Shown here piece after piece: positions 1 through 6,301 of a stretch of 25,553 nucleotides of DNA. Made by a program: the position numbers and the translations under genes. Positions within the stretch are counted from its first letter, which is position 1. Every line of letters begins with the position of its first letter. The notes beneath the pieces are model-generated. The model made no database searches. It worked only from the letters and a program-made list of their open reading frames with translations, and was not told where the DNA came from. This DNA is from Lachnospiraceae bacterium (GTDB lineage: Bacteria > Bacillota > Clostridia > Lachnospirales > Lachnospiraceae), in assembly GCA_004556655.1 (NCBI GenBank), contig SFGF01000060.1:1-25553 (forward strand), read 5' to 3'.

Positions 1-2
1 TG

Positions 3-533
3 TTGTATGAAGGACACCATACAGCAACTAACTTGGACACCGGATCCAAAGTAACAGGTTCAACCAGTTCTGCCGGCGGAACTGAGACAAGCCCAAATCC
101 AACACCAGCAACCGGAAACGTGGCAAAAGGTCAGAAATGGTTCAACACTAATTATCCGGATGTTGTAAAATCAGCCACCGGAGCATTGCTGGACGTTGAT
201 GATTCCTACGGACCTCATTCCAGATGGGTGTCACTGGCGGTATGGAAAGATGTAGTGAACCGGAAGTACGGATTCTCTCTGACACCATCCAACCAGAATT
301 TTGGTTCATCCTGCAAAGCTGCAGCAAAGAAAGCCCAGATCCAGAAGGGTGCAAGCGGTACTCTGGTGTACATTGCAGAATTCATTTTGTCCGCAAAAGG
401 ATTCTATACTGGTAAGATGGATGCAGATTTTGGAAGTGGAATGAAAGCATCCACTATGGCATTCCAGGAAGCTGTAGGACTTCCAGCAGATGGTATTATC
501 GGACCGGATACTTGGTATGCACTGTTTAATTAA
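3..533 (+). CDS. Phage endolysin, C-terminal part with peptidoglycan-binding domain (5'-partial)
   Basis: The reading frame is open to the window edge, so the true start and the catalytic domain lie upstream. The visible 176 residues begin with a low-complexity Gly/Ser/Thr/Pro-rich linker (about residues 9-40). They end with a PG_binding_1-like repeat (about 120-176) carrying the typical FYTGKMDADFG, AFQEAVGLPADGIIGP and W-x-AL signature. Such domains anchor phage or bacterial cell-wall hydrolases to peptidoglycan. The catalytic class (amidase, GH25 or other) cannot be told from this piece. The segment between linker and repeat (about 44-110) may be a second wall-binding module. The gene ends at a hairpin terminator shared with the convergent operon. 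A bacterial autolysin is the alternative, but the attachment site 2 kb away favours a prophage lysin. Confidence 0.75.
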   Translation: MYEGHHTATNLDTGSKVTGSTSSAGGTETSPNPTPATGNVAKGQKWFNTNYPDVVKSATGALLDVDDSYGPHSRWVSLAVWKDVVNRKYGFSLTPSNQNFGSSCKAAAKKAQIQKGASGTLVYIAEFILSAKGFYTGKMDADFGSGMKASTMAFQEAVGLPADGIIGPDTWYALFN

Positions 534-537
534 GAAA

Positions 538-565
538 ACCCCCGGTTAATCGCCGGGGGTAATTT
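538..565. terminator. Bidirectional hairpin terminator between convergent genes
   Basis: CCCCCGG (539-545) pairs with CCGGGGG (553-559), and an A-T pair at 538/560 extends the stem. The 7-nt loop is 546-552. AAAA precedes and AATTTT follows, so the hairpin can work on both strands. The stop codon of the minus-strand gene (546-548) lies inside the loop, so its last codons form one arm of the stem. Confidence 0.8.
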
Positions 566-1184
566 TGGATTGTTTCAGTTTTTGATATCTAATTTTTGCA
601 GCTTCTCTTTTCTTTCGAAGACGCTCATCATTAGACATGCAAGTCCTTTTCGGGTGATGTGGGATTGGCGGCAATCCTTCCCTTGCCTTATTGTCTTCAC
701 TCCATTCCAACAACGTCCAGCCTTTATACTGCATGCTTCCTCTTTCCTTTTTCCCTTGAATAGTTCTTTTGATATCTCGTATTCCGAGAGTGAATCGTTT
801 GGGATCGGATGGAAGGATGTCGGCATGATTTTCAGACCAGAGAGCAAGATTATTGACATCATATACCGTTCCTTCTGGAGAGCATATCTTCCAGCTCTTA
901 GCAATGGCATTTGTTTCGAACTTTCCGCTGTTCGGACTCAGTTTTGCTGCTGACTGAGCCTTTTCGAGATTAGCCGATGATGCTCCAGTTTTTCCGTTGA
1001 CTGAACGATTTGTAATTTCGCATTCCATGCTGCAGGTAAGCCTTCCAGAGGAGGGAGGCGACCAGAACATTTTCCCGCAGACAATACATATTCGCTTAGT
1101 TTTGAGATATTCAGCTCTGCATGCCTGAGAACAATATACCTTATTCCTACCAGTATCTTTTCCACAATTAGGACATATTGCCAT
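546..1184 (-). CDS. Zinc-finger phage protein with homing-endonuclease-like DNA-binding region
   Basis: This is a 212-residue protein. I chose the ATG at 1184 because GGTGGTGAG precedes it; the longer open frame to 1391 overlaps the upstream gene and lacks such support. Two zinc-ribbon or treble-clef modules are visible: C4-x2-C7 with C18-x3-C22, and C33-x2-C36 with C51-x3-C55. Residues about 98-160 contain CSPEGTVYDVNNLALW, then GIRDIKRTIQGKK, then YKGW. This pattern resembles the NUMOD-type DNA-binding segments next to HNH and GIY-YIG homing endonucleases in phages. I see no catalytic HNH or GIY-YIG motif. The C-terminus (about 182-207) is Lys/Arg-rich and helical. It is the last gene of the four-gene minus-strand operon. 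A DNA-binding or accessory nuclease-like role is inferred; the true function is unknown. Confidence 0.68.
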   Translation of the reverse strand: MAICPNCGKDTGRNKVYCSQACRAEYLKTKRICIVCGKMFWSPPSSGRLTCSMECEITNRSVNGKTGASSANLEKAQSAAKLSPNSGKFETNAIAKSWKICSPEGTVYDVNNLALWSENHADILPSDPKRFTLGIRDIKRTIQGKKERGSMQYKGWTLLEWSEDNKAREGLPPIPHHPKRTCMSNDERLRKKREAAKIRYQKLKQSKITPGD

Positions 1185-1206
1185 AATACTCACCACCTCT
1201 TGTTCA

Positions 1207-1545
1207 TTACTCCAATTTCCTGAGTAAGATGGTGTATGAGACGAATTTCCGCACATACTCAGGAGCTTTGTTTTTTCCGTACTCCCAGTCCTGTACGGTC
1301 CTGCTTGGGATGCTGTACAGTTCGGAAAAGGCTCTGAACGTGAGACCGAGACTGGCCCGCATCTGTTTGATATCCATTCTGGAAAGATCATAGATATTAT
1401 GCAGGATGTCAGCTACGACAGAGACATCATTATCCTGTGAGTATTCATCCATCCATTCCTGCCAGCCACGCTCAGAGACATACATGTCCGGATCTGAGTA
1501 CTGCAGAGCCTCATTGTATAATTCTGAAAAAAGTTCAAATTTCAT
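1207..1545 (-). CDS. Small helix-turn-helix DNA-binding protein
   Basis: This 112-residue protein has an acidic, aromatic N-terminal half (1-50). Its C-terminal half fits an XRE-like helix-turn-helix: DIKQMRASLGLTFRAFSELY, then IPSRTVQDWEYGKNKAP, where the SRTVQDWEYG stretch is the recognition-helix pattern. AGGAGG sits at 1554-1559, upstream of the ATG at 1545. It is third in the operon, 22 nt before the zinc-finger gene. It is the only recognisable transcription-factor-like gene in the operon, so it is the obvious candidate to bind the paired palindromes in the operon promoter, but that is inference. Many phages and plasmids carry similar short HTH proteins of unknown target. The acidic N-terminus could be a partner-binding or antitoxin-like region; no toxin is recognisable beside it. 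Confidence 0.75.
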   Translation of the reverse strand: MKFELFSELYNEALQYSDPDMYVSERGWQEWMDEYSQDNDVSVVADILHNIYDLSRMDIKQMRASLGLTFRAFSELYSIPSRTVQDWEYGKNKAPEYVRKFVSYTILLRKLE

Positions 1546-1560
1546 ATTGGCTTTCCTCCT

Positions 1561-1767
1561 TTAACATGCAACTGCATTTTCAACTGCTTTTCTTCCAGCG
1601 AGCTTAATAGCTGCAGTTTTTGTCATTAATTCTCGTTCTCTGAAATCATACTCTTCGGTATTCAGCCATTTTTCAGCTGAATCTTTATTTTCGAAAACAT
1701 ACACTACATGATCCCATGTTCCAAAATCATATTTGCTTGATACTCCATAAATTTTTCTTGCTGCCAT
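1561..1767 (-). CDS. Hypothetical 68-residue phage protein
   Basis: I do not recognise a named family. The ORF has an ATG at 1767 preceded by AAGGAGG. Its stop codon abuts the ribosome binding site of the next gene, which is good evidence for a real translated operon member. The predicted fold is mixed: a short beta-like segment (HVVYVF, about 20-25), then an acidic patch (NTEEYDFRERE, about 36-46), then a helix rich in Ala and Lys with a terminal Cys. No membrane segment or signal peptide is present. It lies between the duplicated-helix protein and the HTH protein. Confidence 0.68.
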   Translation of the reverse strand: MAARKIYGVSSKYDFGTWDHVVYVFENKDSAEKWLNTEEYDFRERELMTKTAAIKLAGRKAVENAVAC

Positions 1768-1784
1768 TTTTATTTCCTCCTTAA

Positions 1785-2168
1785 TTAGAATGTATAATTT
1801 TCTCTAAACCACACAGCTGTTTCTACAACTGCACCTCTGGAATATTCAGAAACCAGTTTGTTATTATCGTCACAATCGATATATCCAACAGAACGTCTTT
1901 TGTAGTCGTTGATGTAGATACGTTTCTTTCCGTATTTCTCCCACATATTGAATACGAAGTAGTTAGATTCGTCATCTCTGTCTGTGCCAATGTTTGGATT
2001 GGTCTCGCCGTATTCAATTTTAGTGATTTTAGCTCTTTTAGTGAATGTCATTTTAACTGTTTTTGCTTCTTCCCATGCTTTTTTAAGTCCGGAGGAAATT
2101 GTCATTCCTGCCGTCTTAACTAATTCCCAGGCTCTTTTCATGATTTTGCTAAGATTATATTTCTTCAT
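1785..2168 (-). CDS. Hypothetical phage protein with a duplicated amphipathic helix motif
   Basis: This is the first gene of the minus-strand operon, 127 residues, with GGAGGG 9 nt before the ATG. The N-terminus shows an internal tandem repeat: IMKRAWELVKTAGMTI (residues 9-24) and GLKKAWEEAKTVKMTF (27-42) agree at 8 of 16 positions, including the A-W-E core, with an 18-residue period. The C-terminal part (about 45-127) is a beta-type segment rich in Tyr, Asp, Arg and Asn. The repeat type looks familiar from hypothetical proteins of clostridial phages and mobile elements, but I know no function for it. The basic N-terminus suggests nucleic-acid or protein binding. No transmembrane segment is seen. 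Confidence 0.7.
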   Translation of the reverse strand: MKKYNLSKIMKRAWELVKTAGMTISSGLKKAWEEAKTVKMTFTKRAKITKIEYGETNPNIGTDRDDESNYFVFNMWEKYGKKRIYINDYKRRSVGYIDCDDNNKLVSEYSRGAVVETAVWFRENYTF

Positions 2169-2203
2169 TTTTTATTTCCCTCCGTTTCCCTTTCTGTGAT
2201 TAT

Positions 2204-2254
2204 ATAATATCACGTAATACGTGAAATGTCAATAGAAAATCACGTAAAACGTGA
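2204..2254 (-). promoter_or_regulatory. Operon promoter with twin palindromic operators
   Basis: Read on the minus strand, TTGACA (2232-2227) is followed after exactly 17 bp by TATTAT (2209-2204), which makes a near-consensus sigma-70-type promoter. Two 15-bp inverted repeats are present: TCACGTAATACGTGA (2210-2224) and TCACGTAAAACGTGA (2240-2254). They differ at only one central base and their centres are 30 bp apart. The first fills most of the promoter spacer and the second lies just upstream of the -35 box. This is the layout expected for repression by a dimeric HTH protein. The start site would be near 2197, leaving a leader of about 30 nt. Confidence 0.82.
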
Positions 2255-2482
2255 AAAAATATTGAGAAATATACGAGAATTTGACGAACGATTTCTTTTG
2301 AAATCCCATCCAGAATCCTATATAATAACAATGCAGCAAGATAAGAAACTATCTAAGAAATGACTGGAAGCAGGGCTTTTATAGTATTATATAGTTTATA
2401 TAATTATCGTAAAAAATACTGTAAAACTGGCACCCCTGAGGATACGTTGAAAATAAAGCTTTAATTTTAATATGGATTATAT
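2255..2482. other. Non-coding phage arm next to the attachment site
   Basis: This is AT-rich sequence with no credible ORF on either strand. It contains one outward-facing promoter (2298-2326) and some imperfect inverted repeats, such as AGTATT (2383-2388) with AATACT (2415-2420). Such repeats could be integrase or excisionase arm sites, but nothing proves it. A full tRNA cannot be folded from the bases preceding the tRNA-like fragment. Confidence 0.5.
2298..2326 (+). promoter_or_regulatory. Outward-facing promoter without an ORF
   Basis: TTGAAA (2298-2303) and TATAAT (2321-2326) are separated by exactly 17 bp. Transcription would start near 2333 and run through the attachment site to the terminator at 2511-2547, giving an RNA of about 215 nt with no convincing reading frame. 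It may be an sRNA promoter, an attachment-region promoter or a chance match in AT-rich DNA. Confidence 0.45.
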
Positions 2483-2504
2483 GGTTCGATTCCCGCCAGG
2501 TCCA
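2483..2504 (+). other. Phage attachment junction: tRNA/tmRNA 3'-end remnant
   Basis: The bases fit the 3' end of a tRNA or tmRNA: T-loop TTCGATT (2485-2491), T-stem 3' strand CCCGC (2492-2496), acceptor 3' strand CAGGTCC (2497-2503) and discriminator A (2504). CCA is not encoded. The T-stem 5' strand should be GCGGG, but only the last GG (2483-2484) fits; TAT precedes it. No matching 5' acceptor strand GGACCTG is found upstream. RNA identity therefore begins at about 2483, as expected where a phage crossover replaced the rest of the gene. The parental tRNA type is not determined. Confidence 0.75.
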
Positions 2505-2510
2505 TATGGA

Positions 2511-2547
2511 AAAAACCGCTGATAATAAAGAGTTCAGCGGTTTTTTT
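2511..2547 (+). terminator. Intrinsic terminator of the original tRNA/tmRNA gene
   Basis: AAAAACCGCTGA (2511-2522) pairs perfectly with TCAGCGGTTTTT (2534-2545). The loop is 11 nt and a seven-T run ends at 2547. It lies 6 nt after the tRNA-like 3' end, the normal place for the terminator of a stable-RNA gene. It now also insulates the host genes from the prophage. Confidence 0.85.
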
Positions 2548-2629
2548 GTATAAACGTTTGCTTACCTATGTTTTTCAATTCGAGTCTACACAATTTTCTT
2601 ACGCTACTCTCGAAACAAAAGTAAAATTA

Positions 2630-2658
2630 TTTCCATACATTTGCTAGTGTGTTATAAT
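2630..2658 (+). promoter_or_regulatory. Possible promoter of the DUF4203-like gene
   Basis: A perfect TATAAT at 2653-2658 lies 39 bp before the start codon. The -35 at 17-bp spacing is only TTTCCA (2630-2635). The -10 box is flanked by GTGT and ACAC, forming an imperfect inverted repeat. Only the -10 is convincing. Confidence 0.4.
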
Positions 2659-2697
2659 ACACAAAAATACAGATAATAATTTAGGAAGTGAGATATC

Positions 2698-3297
2698 ATG
2701 GATTTTATAGTTAACAATTTAAATCTTGCAGAAAAAATAGAGACATATACAACTATTATATTATTGGTGGAAGTGATTTTCGGGGCTTTGAATTGTTTTT
2801 TCGGATATAAACTCCTGAAAGTTTGGATTGCGGTCTGCGGATTTTTGATTGGAGCTGGTGCAGGTTTTTTGATTGCGGCACGTTTTTTGACTGATCGAAA
2901 CATGGTATTTGGAATAACTGCTGCTGCCGGTATTATCATAGCTGTGCTGGCTTATGAGGTGTATCTGGTAGGTGTATTTATTCTGGGATGGATGCTGAGT
3001 GTACTGGCGGTTACAGCTGTTGTGCGGTCTTTACCGCTTGATGACAAAACAAAATTGGTCGCTTTGGCAGCAGGTGTTTTACTGGGATTGCTTGTAGGAG
3101 TTCTGCTTGTAAAACTTGCTCGACCGAGTATTATACTCCTTACGGGTATCAGTGGAGGAATCGGTACGGTAACTGCAGTATTTTCTTTGCTGGAGATACA
3201 GCAGCCTGCAATTGTGATGACTGGAGCAGGGATTTTACTGGCTATAGTAGGTATTGTTGTACAATTTATGACAACACCCGGACATAAATTCAAATAG
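2698..3297 (+). CDS. DUF4203/TMEM198-like multi-pass membrane protein
   Basis: This 199-residue protein starts at an ATG preceded by AGGAAGTGAG. Hydrophobic, Gly/Ala-rich segments run at about residues 18-38, 40-62, 67-85, 87-108, 118-138, 140-162 and 168-190, so about seven membrane passes are likely. The early FFGYKLLKVWIAVCGFLIGA stretch has the glycine-spaced pattern of the DUF4203 (TMEM198-like) family. No function is established for bacterial members. It is the first host gene after the attachment site and stands 66 bp before the two-component genes. It might share transcription with them, since no terminator is visible between. Confidence 0.7.
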   Translation: MDFIVNNLNLAEKIETYTTIILLVEVIFGALNCFFGYKLLKVWIAVCGFLIGAGAGFLIAARFLTDRNMVFGITAAAGIIIAVLAYEVYLVGVFILGWMLSVLAVTAVVRSLPLDDKTKLVALAAGVLLGLLVGVLLVKLARPSIILLTGISGGIGTVTAVFSLLEIQQPAIVMTGAGILLAIVGIVVQFMTTPGHKFK

Positions 3298-3363
3298 GAC
3301 ACAAAAGAAACATATTTTTCTGCTATGATAGAGAAAAGACTGGTGATACAGGAGGATGATAGA

Positions 3364-4044
3364 ATGAACAGGCTGAAAATTCTGGTAGTGGATGATGAAA
3401 GCAGAATGAGAAAGCTGGTGAAAGATTTCCTCGTAAAGAAAGATTTTGAGGTTCTGGAAGCCGGGGATGGCGAAGAGGCAGTAGATATATTTCTCAGAGA
3501 GAAAGGGATCGCATTGATCATTTTGGATGTGATGATGCCTAAAATGGATGGCTGGCAGGTGTGCAGGGAGATTCGAAAAGTATCCAAGGTTCCGATCATT
3601 ATGTTGACAGCCAGGGGAGATGAGAGAGACGAGCTTATGGGGTTTGATCTGGGTGTTGATGAATATATTTCAAAACCTTTCAGTCCGAAGATTCTCGTGG
3701 CACGGGTAGAAGCCATTCTCAGAAGAGTGGGACATGGTGATCAGGAAGATGTATTGGAGAGCGGAGGTATTCTGCTGAATAAAACGGCACATATGGTGAG
3801 CGTAGATGGAAAAAACGTGGATCTGAGTTTTAAAGAATTTGAACTTCTGACATATTTTATGGAAAATCAGGGGATTGCTCTGTCCAGGGAAAAAATATTG
3901 AATCATGTATGGAACTATGATTATTTTGGAGATGCGAGAACAATTGATACGCATGTAAAAAAACTCAGAAGCAAGATGGGAGAGAAAGGCGATTATATTA
4001 AAACAATCTGGGGTATGGGTTACAAATTTGAGGTGACAGAATGA
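3364..4044 (+). CDS. OmpR-family response regulator
   Basis: This is a 226-residue DNA-binding response regulator. I chose the ATG at 3364 because AGGAGG (3350-3355) precedes it; an upstream in-frame ATG at 3325 lacks an SD and would add a non-homologous tail. The receiver domain (about 1-118) has acidic D10 and D11, phospho-acceptor D55 in LIILDVMMPKMDG, T82 and K104. The winged-helix effector domain (about 128-225) has the usual LSFKEFELLTYFMENQG, RTIDTHVKKLRSK and IWGMGYKFE blocks. Its stop overlaps the start of the sensor kinase by four bases (ATGA), so the two are translationally coupled. The signal and regulon are unknown; the kinase resembles the envelope-stress and antibiotic-response type of Firmicutes. 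Confidence 0.93.
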   Translation: MNRLKILVVDDESRMRKLVKDFLVKKDFEVLEAGDGEEAVDIFLREKGIALIILDVMMPKMDGWQVCREIRKVSKVPIIMLTARGDERDELMGFDLGVDEYISKPFSPKILVARVEAILRRVGHGDQEDVLESGGILLNKTAHMVSVDGKNVDLSFKEFELLTYFMENQGIALSREKILNHVWNYDYFGDARTIDTHVKKLRSKMGEKGDYIKTIWGMGYKFEVTE

Positions 4045-5534
4045 AAAAATCAATCAGAAAACAGATTGTGACCGCCTTTTTAAGCTTTGTGCTTTTATCG
4101 ATCGCTCTGATTGTGCTGGCTAATTATGGATTGATGGAAAAGGTTTATCTGAATAAGAAAAAGGAGACATTGAAAGCAGCGTACAATGAAATAATATTGA
4201 ATTATGCGTCTGTGGATGAATCCGATCTTACCAGATTTTGTTCTGCAAATAATGTGTCTGCCGTGATATATAATATCAATACGAGGCCGATTAAGGATTA
4301 CAGTAATCTGCGCATCGAAGATGCCAACAGATTAAGAACCCGTCTGTTTGGTTATATAGCGGGACTGGAACCGGAAGGGGATCAGATCTATGAAAAAAAT
4401 GACATGTATACGATCCTGTGTAACCGGGATAAGACGATACAGATGGATTTTATGGAAATGTGGGGCAAAACAGAGGATGGACTGGTATTTATCCTGCGAT
4501 GTCCGATTGAAAGTATTAAAGAAAGTGTCGCCATTTCCAATCAGTTTTATTTGTCGATCGGTATTATAATTGCGGTGATAGGAGCAGGTTTTATTGGGGT
4601 GTTTGCACGAAAGCTTACAAAACCGATTACGGAACTTACTGAAATCTCTCAAAGGATGGCGAATCTGGATTTTGAGGCCAGGTATTCCAGCGGCGGTGAG
4701 AATGAGATTGGTATTTTGGGACATAACTTCAACAAAATGTCTGAAACCCTGGAGAAAACCATTGCGGAATTAAAGACCGCAAACAATGAACTCCAGAAAG
4801 ATATTGAGAAAAAAGAAGAAATTGATGAAATGCGAAAAGAATTTCTCTCGAATGTTTCTCATGAACTTAAAACACCGATTGCGTTGATTCAGGGGTATGC
4901 GGAAGGGCTTCAGGATAATGTCAATGATGATCCGGAAAGCAGAGAATTTTACTGTGATGTAATTATCGATGAAGCGTCAAAGATGAACCAGATGGTAAAA
5001 AATCTATTGACTTTAAATCAGTTGGAATTTGGAAATGATCAGGTCAATATGGAACGTTTTGATATTACGACATTGATCAATGGTGTTATTCAGTCCTCTA
5101 AAATACTCGCAGAGCAAAAAGGTGCAGAGATTATTTTCCGCCAGTGGGATCCTGTTTATGTCTGGGGCGATGAATTCAAGGTGGAGGAAGTTCTGACCAA
5201 TTACCTGACAAATGCGATTCATTATGTGAAAAATGAAATGAAGATTGATATTCGCTGTGTGAGAAGTGAAGGATTGATAAAGACCATTGTGTTTAATACA
5301 GGAGATACCATTGCACAGGAAGAACTGGATAAGATCTGGATCAAATTTTATAAAGTTGACAAGGCCAGAACCAGAGAGTATGGAGGAAGTGGTATCGGAT
5401 TGTCTATTGTGAAAGCGATCATGGATTCTATGAATCAGCAGTGTGGTGTAAAGAATTTCGACAATGGAGTTGCATTTTGGTTTACGCTGGAGGAAGCAGC
5501 CGGTCATAATGCAGCTGAAAATGAATATCAGTAG
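4041..5534 (+). CDS. Membrane sensor histidine kinase
   Basis: This 497-residue protein has a transmembrane helix at about 8-28, an extracytoplasmic sensor region of about 140 residues, a second helix at about 169-190, and a HAMP linker (KLTKPITELTEISQRMANLD). The HisKA domain has phospho-acceptor H274 in SHELKTP. The HATPase domain has an N-box (NAIHY, N391) and a G-box (YGGSGIGLSIV from Y447). The usual D-x-G-x-G box reads FNTGDTI (N419, G421), so Asn stands where Asp is normal; I believe this variant recurs in a Firmicute kinase subfamily and need not inactivate it. It autophosphorylates and passes phosphate to the adjacent regulator. A terminator follows. Confidence 0.92.
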   Translation: MKKSIRKQIVTAFLSFVLLSIALIVLANYGLMEKVYLNKKKETLKAAYNEIILNYASVDESDLTRFCSANNVSAVIYNINTRPIKDYSNLRIEDANRLRTRLFGYIAGLEPEGDQIYEKNDMYTILCNRDKTIQMDFMEMWGKTEDGLVFILRCPIESIKESVAISNQFYLSIGIIIAVIGAGFIGVFARKLTKPITELTEISQRMANLDFEARYSSGGENEIGILGHNFNKMSETLEKTIAELKTANNELQKDIEKKEEIDEMRKEFLSNVSHELKTPIALIQGYAEGLQDNVNDDPESREFYCDVIIDEASKMNQMVKNLLTLNQLEFGNDQVNMERFDITTLINGVIQSSKILAEQKGAEIIFRQWDPVYVWGDEFKVEEVLTNYLTNAIHYVKNEMKIDIRCVRSEGLIKTIVFNTGDTIAQEELDKIWIKFYKVDKARTREYGGSGIGLSIVKAIMDSMNQQCGVKNFDNGVAFWFTLEEAAGHNAAENEYQ

Positions 5535-5560
5535 ACGTAAAGAGTTTAAGGTGAGTGATA

Positions 5561-5596
5561 AAAAGGGAGGATGCTGTGTGCATTTCCCTTTTTTTT
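5561..5596 (+). terminator. Terminator after the two-component operon
   Basis: AAAAGGGA (5561-5568) pairs with TCCCTTTT (5585-5592), and an inner ATGC/GCAT pairing (5571-5574 with 5580-5583) closes the loop. An eight-T run spans 5589-5596. It separates the kinase from hisH. Confidence 0.75.
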
Positions 5597-5682
5597 CATA
5601 TGATAAGATTAAATCTGGCGTTGCGGTAAAAATTGTGGTACACTTAATCTGAAATTTTGTCGAATTACGAGGAGTGAACAGC

Positions 5683-6300
5683 ATGATAGCACTGATTGAT
5701 TACGATGCGGGAAATATGAAAAGTGTGGAAAAGGCTTTGCAGCTGATTGGGGAAGATGTCATTGTCACCAGAAAGCCTGGAGAAATTCTGGCGGCAGATA
5801 AAGTGATTCTTCCCGGGGTCGGCTGTTTTGGTGATGCGATGGAAAATCTGCATCATTTCGGTCTGGTACCGGTGATCAAACAGGTAGTAGAAAGGCAGAC
5901 ACCATTTTTGGGAATTTGTCTGGGATTGCAGTTGTTATTTGAAAGAAGTGAGGAAAGTCCTGGCGTGGAAGGTTTAGGATTATTAAAAGGTGAGATTTTG
6001 AGGATTCCGGCGGAGGAAGGACTGAAGATTCCTCATATGGGTTGGAATGATCTTACATTTCCTAATAAAGGGAGACTTTTTGCAGGTGTTTTGGAGCATT
6101 CCTATGTATATTTTGTTCATTCTTATTATCTCAAAGCGAAAGAGGAAGGAATTGTAACGGCAGCGACAGAGTATGGAACTTATATACACGCTTCTGTCGA
6201 AAAAGGAAATCTCTTTGCCTGCCAGTTCCATCCGGAGAAAAGTTCATCTGTGGGCCTGCAGATACTAAAGAATTTTGCCGGGATAAAAGGAGGAAATTAA
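5683..6300 (+). CDS. hisH: Imidazole glycerol phosphate synthase, glutaminase subunit
   Basis: HisH hydrolyses glutamine and channels ammonia to HisF for IGP and AICAR formation in histidine synthesis. The 205-residue protein is a class I glutamine amidotransferase with nucleophile C79 in FLGICLGLQ, and H183 and E185 in FHPEKSS. The N-terminus IALIDYDAGNMKSV is typical of HisH. The ATG at 5683 has ACGAGGAG at a good distance; the in-frame GTG at 5674 overlaps that SD. hisF starts one base after the stop, fitting the obligate heterodimer. No other his gene lies in the window. A weak promoter (TTGCGG 5621-5626, 17 bp, TTAATC) could serve it, but I give that little weight. Confidence 0.95.
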   Translation: MIALIDYDAGNMKSVEKALQLIGEDVIVTRKPGEILAADKVILPGVGCFGDAMENLHHFGLVPVIKQVVERQTPFLGICLGLQLLFERSEESPGVEGLGLLKGEILRIPAEEGLKIPHMGWNDLTFPNKGRLFAGVLEHSYVYFVHSYYLKAKEEGIVTAATEYGTYIHASVEKGNLFACQFHPEKSSSVGLQILKNFAGIKGGN

Positions 6301-6301
6301 G

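Larger units (their letters stand above)
1..2504. mobile_element. Right-hand end of an integrated prophage
   Basis: The left edge of the window is inside the element. It contains the C-terminal part of an endolysin-like protein, then a convergent operon of four small accessory genes, then an AT-rich non-coding arm that stops at a tRNA-like 3' fragment (2483-2504). Beyond that point the genes are ordinary chromosomal ones. Lysis gene, short operon and tRNA-derived attachment site is the usual order at one end of a temperate phage. Integrase, structural genes and the other attachment site are outside the window, so whether the element is intact cannot be judged. The boundary is an inference from the truncated tRNA arm. 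Confidence 0.72.

Noticed and set aside
546..1391. Longer 281-codon version of the zinc-finger gene
   Set aside because: The extra N-terminus is antisense-free but overlaps the HTH gene in another frame and lacks an SD; the ATG at 1184 has a strong one and starts exactly at the first zinc motif.
2411..2504. A complete tRNA gene
   Set aside because: Only the 3' strands of the T-stem and acceptor stem are present. No 5' acceptor partner, D-arm or anticodon arm can be folded from the upstream bases.
2952..3716. 254-codon minus-strand ORF opposite the DUF4203 and response regulator genes
   Set aside because: It spans two real genes in antisense and is low-complexity Ser/Thr/Ile-rich.
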